A stretch of DNA of 50,589 nucleotides from NCBI RefSeq assembly GCF_021699195.1, contig NZ_SSXE01000051.1:1-50589 (forward strand), given 5' to 3'. The notes beneath the pieces are model-generated. The model was not told where the DNA came from and searched no databases. It was given only the letters and a program-made list of their open reading frames with translations. Numbering within the stretch: position 1 is the first letter of the stretch; each line of letters begins with the position of its first letter. This document shows positions 49,910 through 50,589 of the stretch, piece after piece. The DNA comes from Nonomuraea sp. MG754425 (lineage in GTDB: Bacteria > Actinomycetota > Actinomycetes > Streptosporangiales > Streptosporangiaceae). A program made the position numbers and the translations under genes.

Positions 49910-50589
49910 ATGAAGATCCGATTAACACGCGCCGCGCTGCTCCTGCCCCTCATCGCGGGCGGCCTGGTCGCGGCCTCGACGCCCGCCTCGGCGGCCCCCG
50001 ACTTCCAGATGCCGTTCCCCTGCGGCCAGAAGTGGCGGATCAACACCTACGACTCCGGCCACGCCCCCGCCCTCGACATGGTCCGCGAGCCGCAGTCGGA
50101 CACCGAGGGCTCGCTGCTGATCGCCCCGGCGTCCGGCACCGTGAACCGGTCCGAGTACCACAGCAACGCCGGCAACATCATCCAGATCAACCACGGTGGC
50201 CGCCACTTCACCACCTATCTCCACCTGCAGTCGCGCTCGGTGAGTGTCGGCGACACGGTCACGCTGGGACAGACCATCGGACGGGTCGGCCACACCGGCC
50301 CCACCGCGAACGGCACCCCCCACCTGCACTACGAGCAGGGCTACGACGCCAACGGCGACGGCAGCGCGAGCTGGGGCTTCGACGGCGCGGAGCGCGTCAC
50401 GGCCACCTTCGACGGCAAGGCGTACGGCCCGGGTGCGGGCGGCGAGTGGCGCAACGTGGCGAGCACCAACGGCTGCCGGCAGTCCGTGTTCGGCGCGGAC
50501 TTCAACGGTGACGGCATCGGCGACATCTTCTCCGCCACCACCGGCACCCTCACCATCTGGAACGGCAAAGGCAACAACAACTTCGCCGG
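49910..50589 (+). CDS. Secreted M23 metallopeptidase with FG-GAP/VCBS-type repeats, 3' end outside the window
   Basis: At least 226 residues. Sec signal peptide with ASAA near residues 26-29. The M23 (lysostaphin-type) zinc site is visible as HAPALDM (H...D), and HLHYE near residue 145; the YLHLQS segment also fits. After it, GADFNGDGIGDIFSATTG begins a calcium-binding FG-GAP/VCBS repeat, commonly seen on secreted actinobacterial enzymes. It would cleave peptidoglycan cross-links. ATG 49910 has GGAAGG 8 bases upstream; GTG 49907 is an alternative. Confidence 0.9.
   Translation, partial: MKIRLTRAALLLPLIAGGLVAASTPASAAPDFQMPFPCGQKWRINTYDSGHAPALDMVREPQSDTEGSLLIAPASGTVNRSEYHSNAGNIIQINHGGRHFTTYLHLQSRSVSVGDTVTLGQTIGRVGHTGPTANGTPHLHYEQGYDANGDGSASWGFDGAERVTATFDGKAYGPGAGGEWRNVASTNGCRQSVFGADFNGDGIGDIFSATTGTLTIWNGKGNNNFA

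Overview
The window is high-GC actinobacterial DNA. Overlapping ATGA/GTGA gene junctions, many GTG starts, TAGNNT-type -10 boxes, Sec and Tat secretion signals and the gene families fit a soil actinomycete, probably Streptosporangiales such as Nonomuraea; that placement is inference. I see no rRNA, tRNA, CRISPR array, insertion sequence or phage gene. Most of the window consists of carbohydrate-type uptake and catabolic units, each with its own regulator and operator.

Layout. 1-4.3 kb: a membrane-anchored protein of unknown function and a heterodimeric ABC exporter whose two ATPase domains are degenerate in complementary places. 4.4-11.8 kb: a GntR/UTRA regulator divergent from a six-gene operon (binding protein, double ATPase, two permeases, PfkB kinase, ADP-ribosylglycohydrolase) that resembles the Escherichia coli yegTUVW set with an ABC importer in place of the MFS transporter. 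12-33 kb: the most unusual region. It holds four paralogous secreted beta-propeller proteins, two pairs of amidohydrolase-fold proteins (each pair one canonical, one lacking metal ligands), two DegT-type aminotransferases, two DHDPS-family lyases, a CUT1-type sugar importer, an atypical SDR and a three-part regulator. An 18-bp inverted repeat, TTACGGTC-N2-GACCGTAA, lies at the start of all five groups of genes there (six good sites, one weak), usually on top of the predicted promoter. I read this as one undescribed regulon, probably controlled by the regulator at 29617-30822.

33.1-43 kb: a Gfo/Idh oxidoreductase divergent from an eight-gene operon (zinc alcohol dehydrogenase, binding protein, two permeases, enolase-superfamily dehydratase, FadR-type GntR regulator, aldehyde dehydrogenase, DUF2804 protein), which looks like oxidative catabolism of a sugar or sugar acid. 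43-44.3 kb: a glutathione-independent formaldehyde dehydrogenase gene preceded by a possible 22-codon leader peptide with an ideal ribosome binding site. 44.4-49.6 kb: a LacI repressor divergent from an MFS transporter and a GH78 alpha-L-rhamnosidase, with a perfect 18-bp LacI-type palindrome between them. 49.7-50.6 kb: a short tandem repeat, a long hairpin and the beginning of a secreted M23 peptidase that runs off the window.

How it works together (inference): secreted propellers and importers would supply a compound that the 12-33 kb enzymes hydrolyse, oxidise, transaminate and cleave. The neighbouring operons handle nucleoside/ribose-like, sugar-acid and rhamnoside substrates. The substrate of the 12-33 kb regulon cannot be read from sequence.
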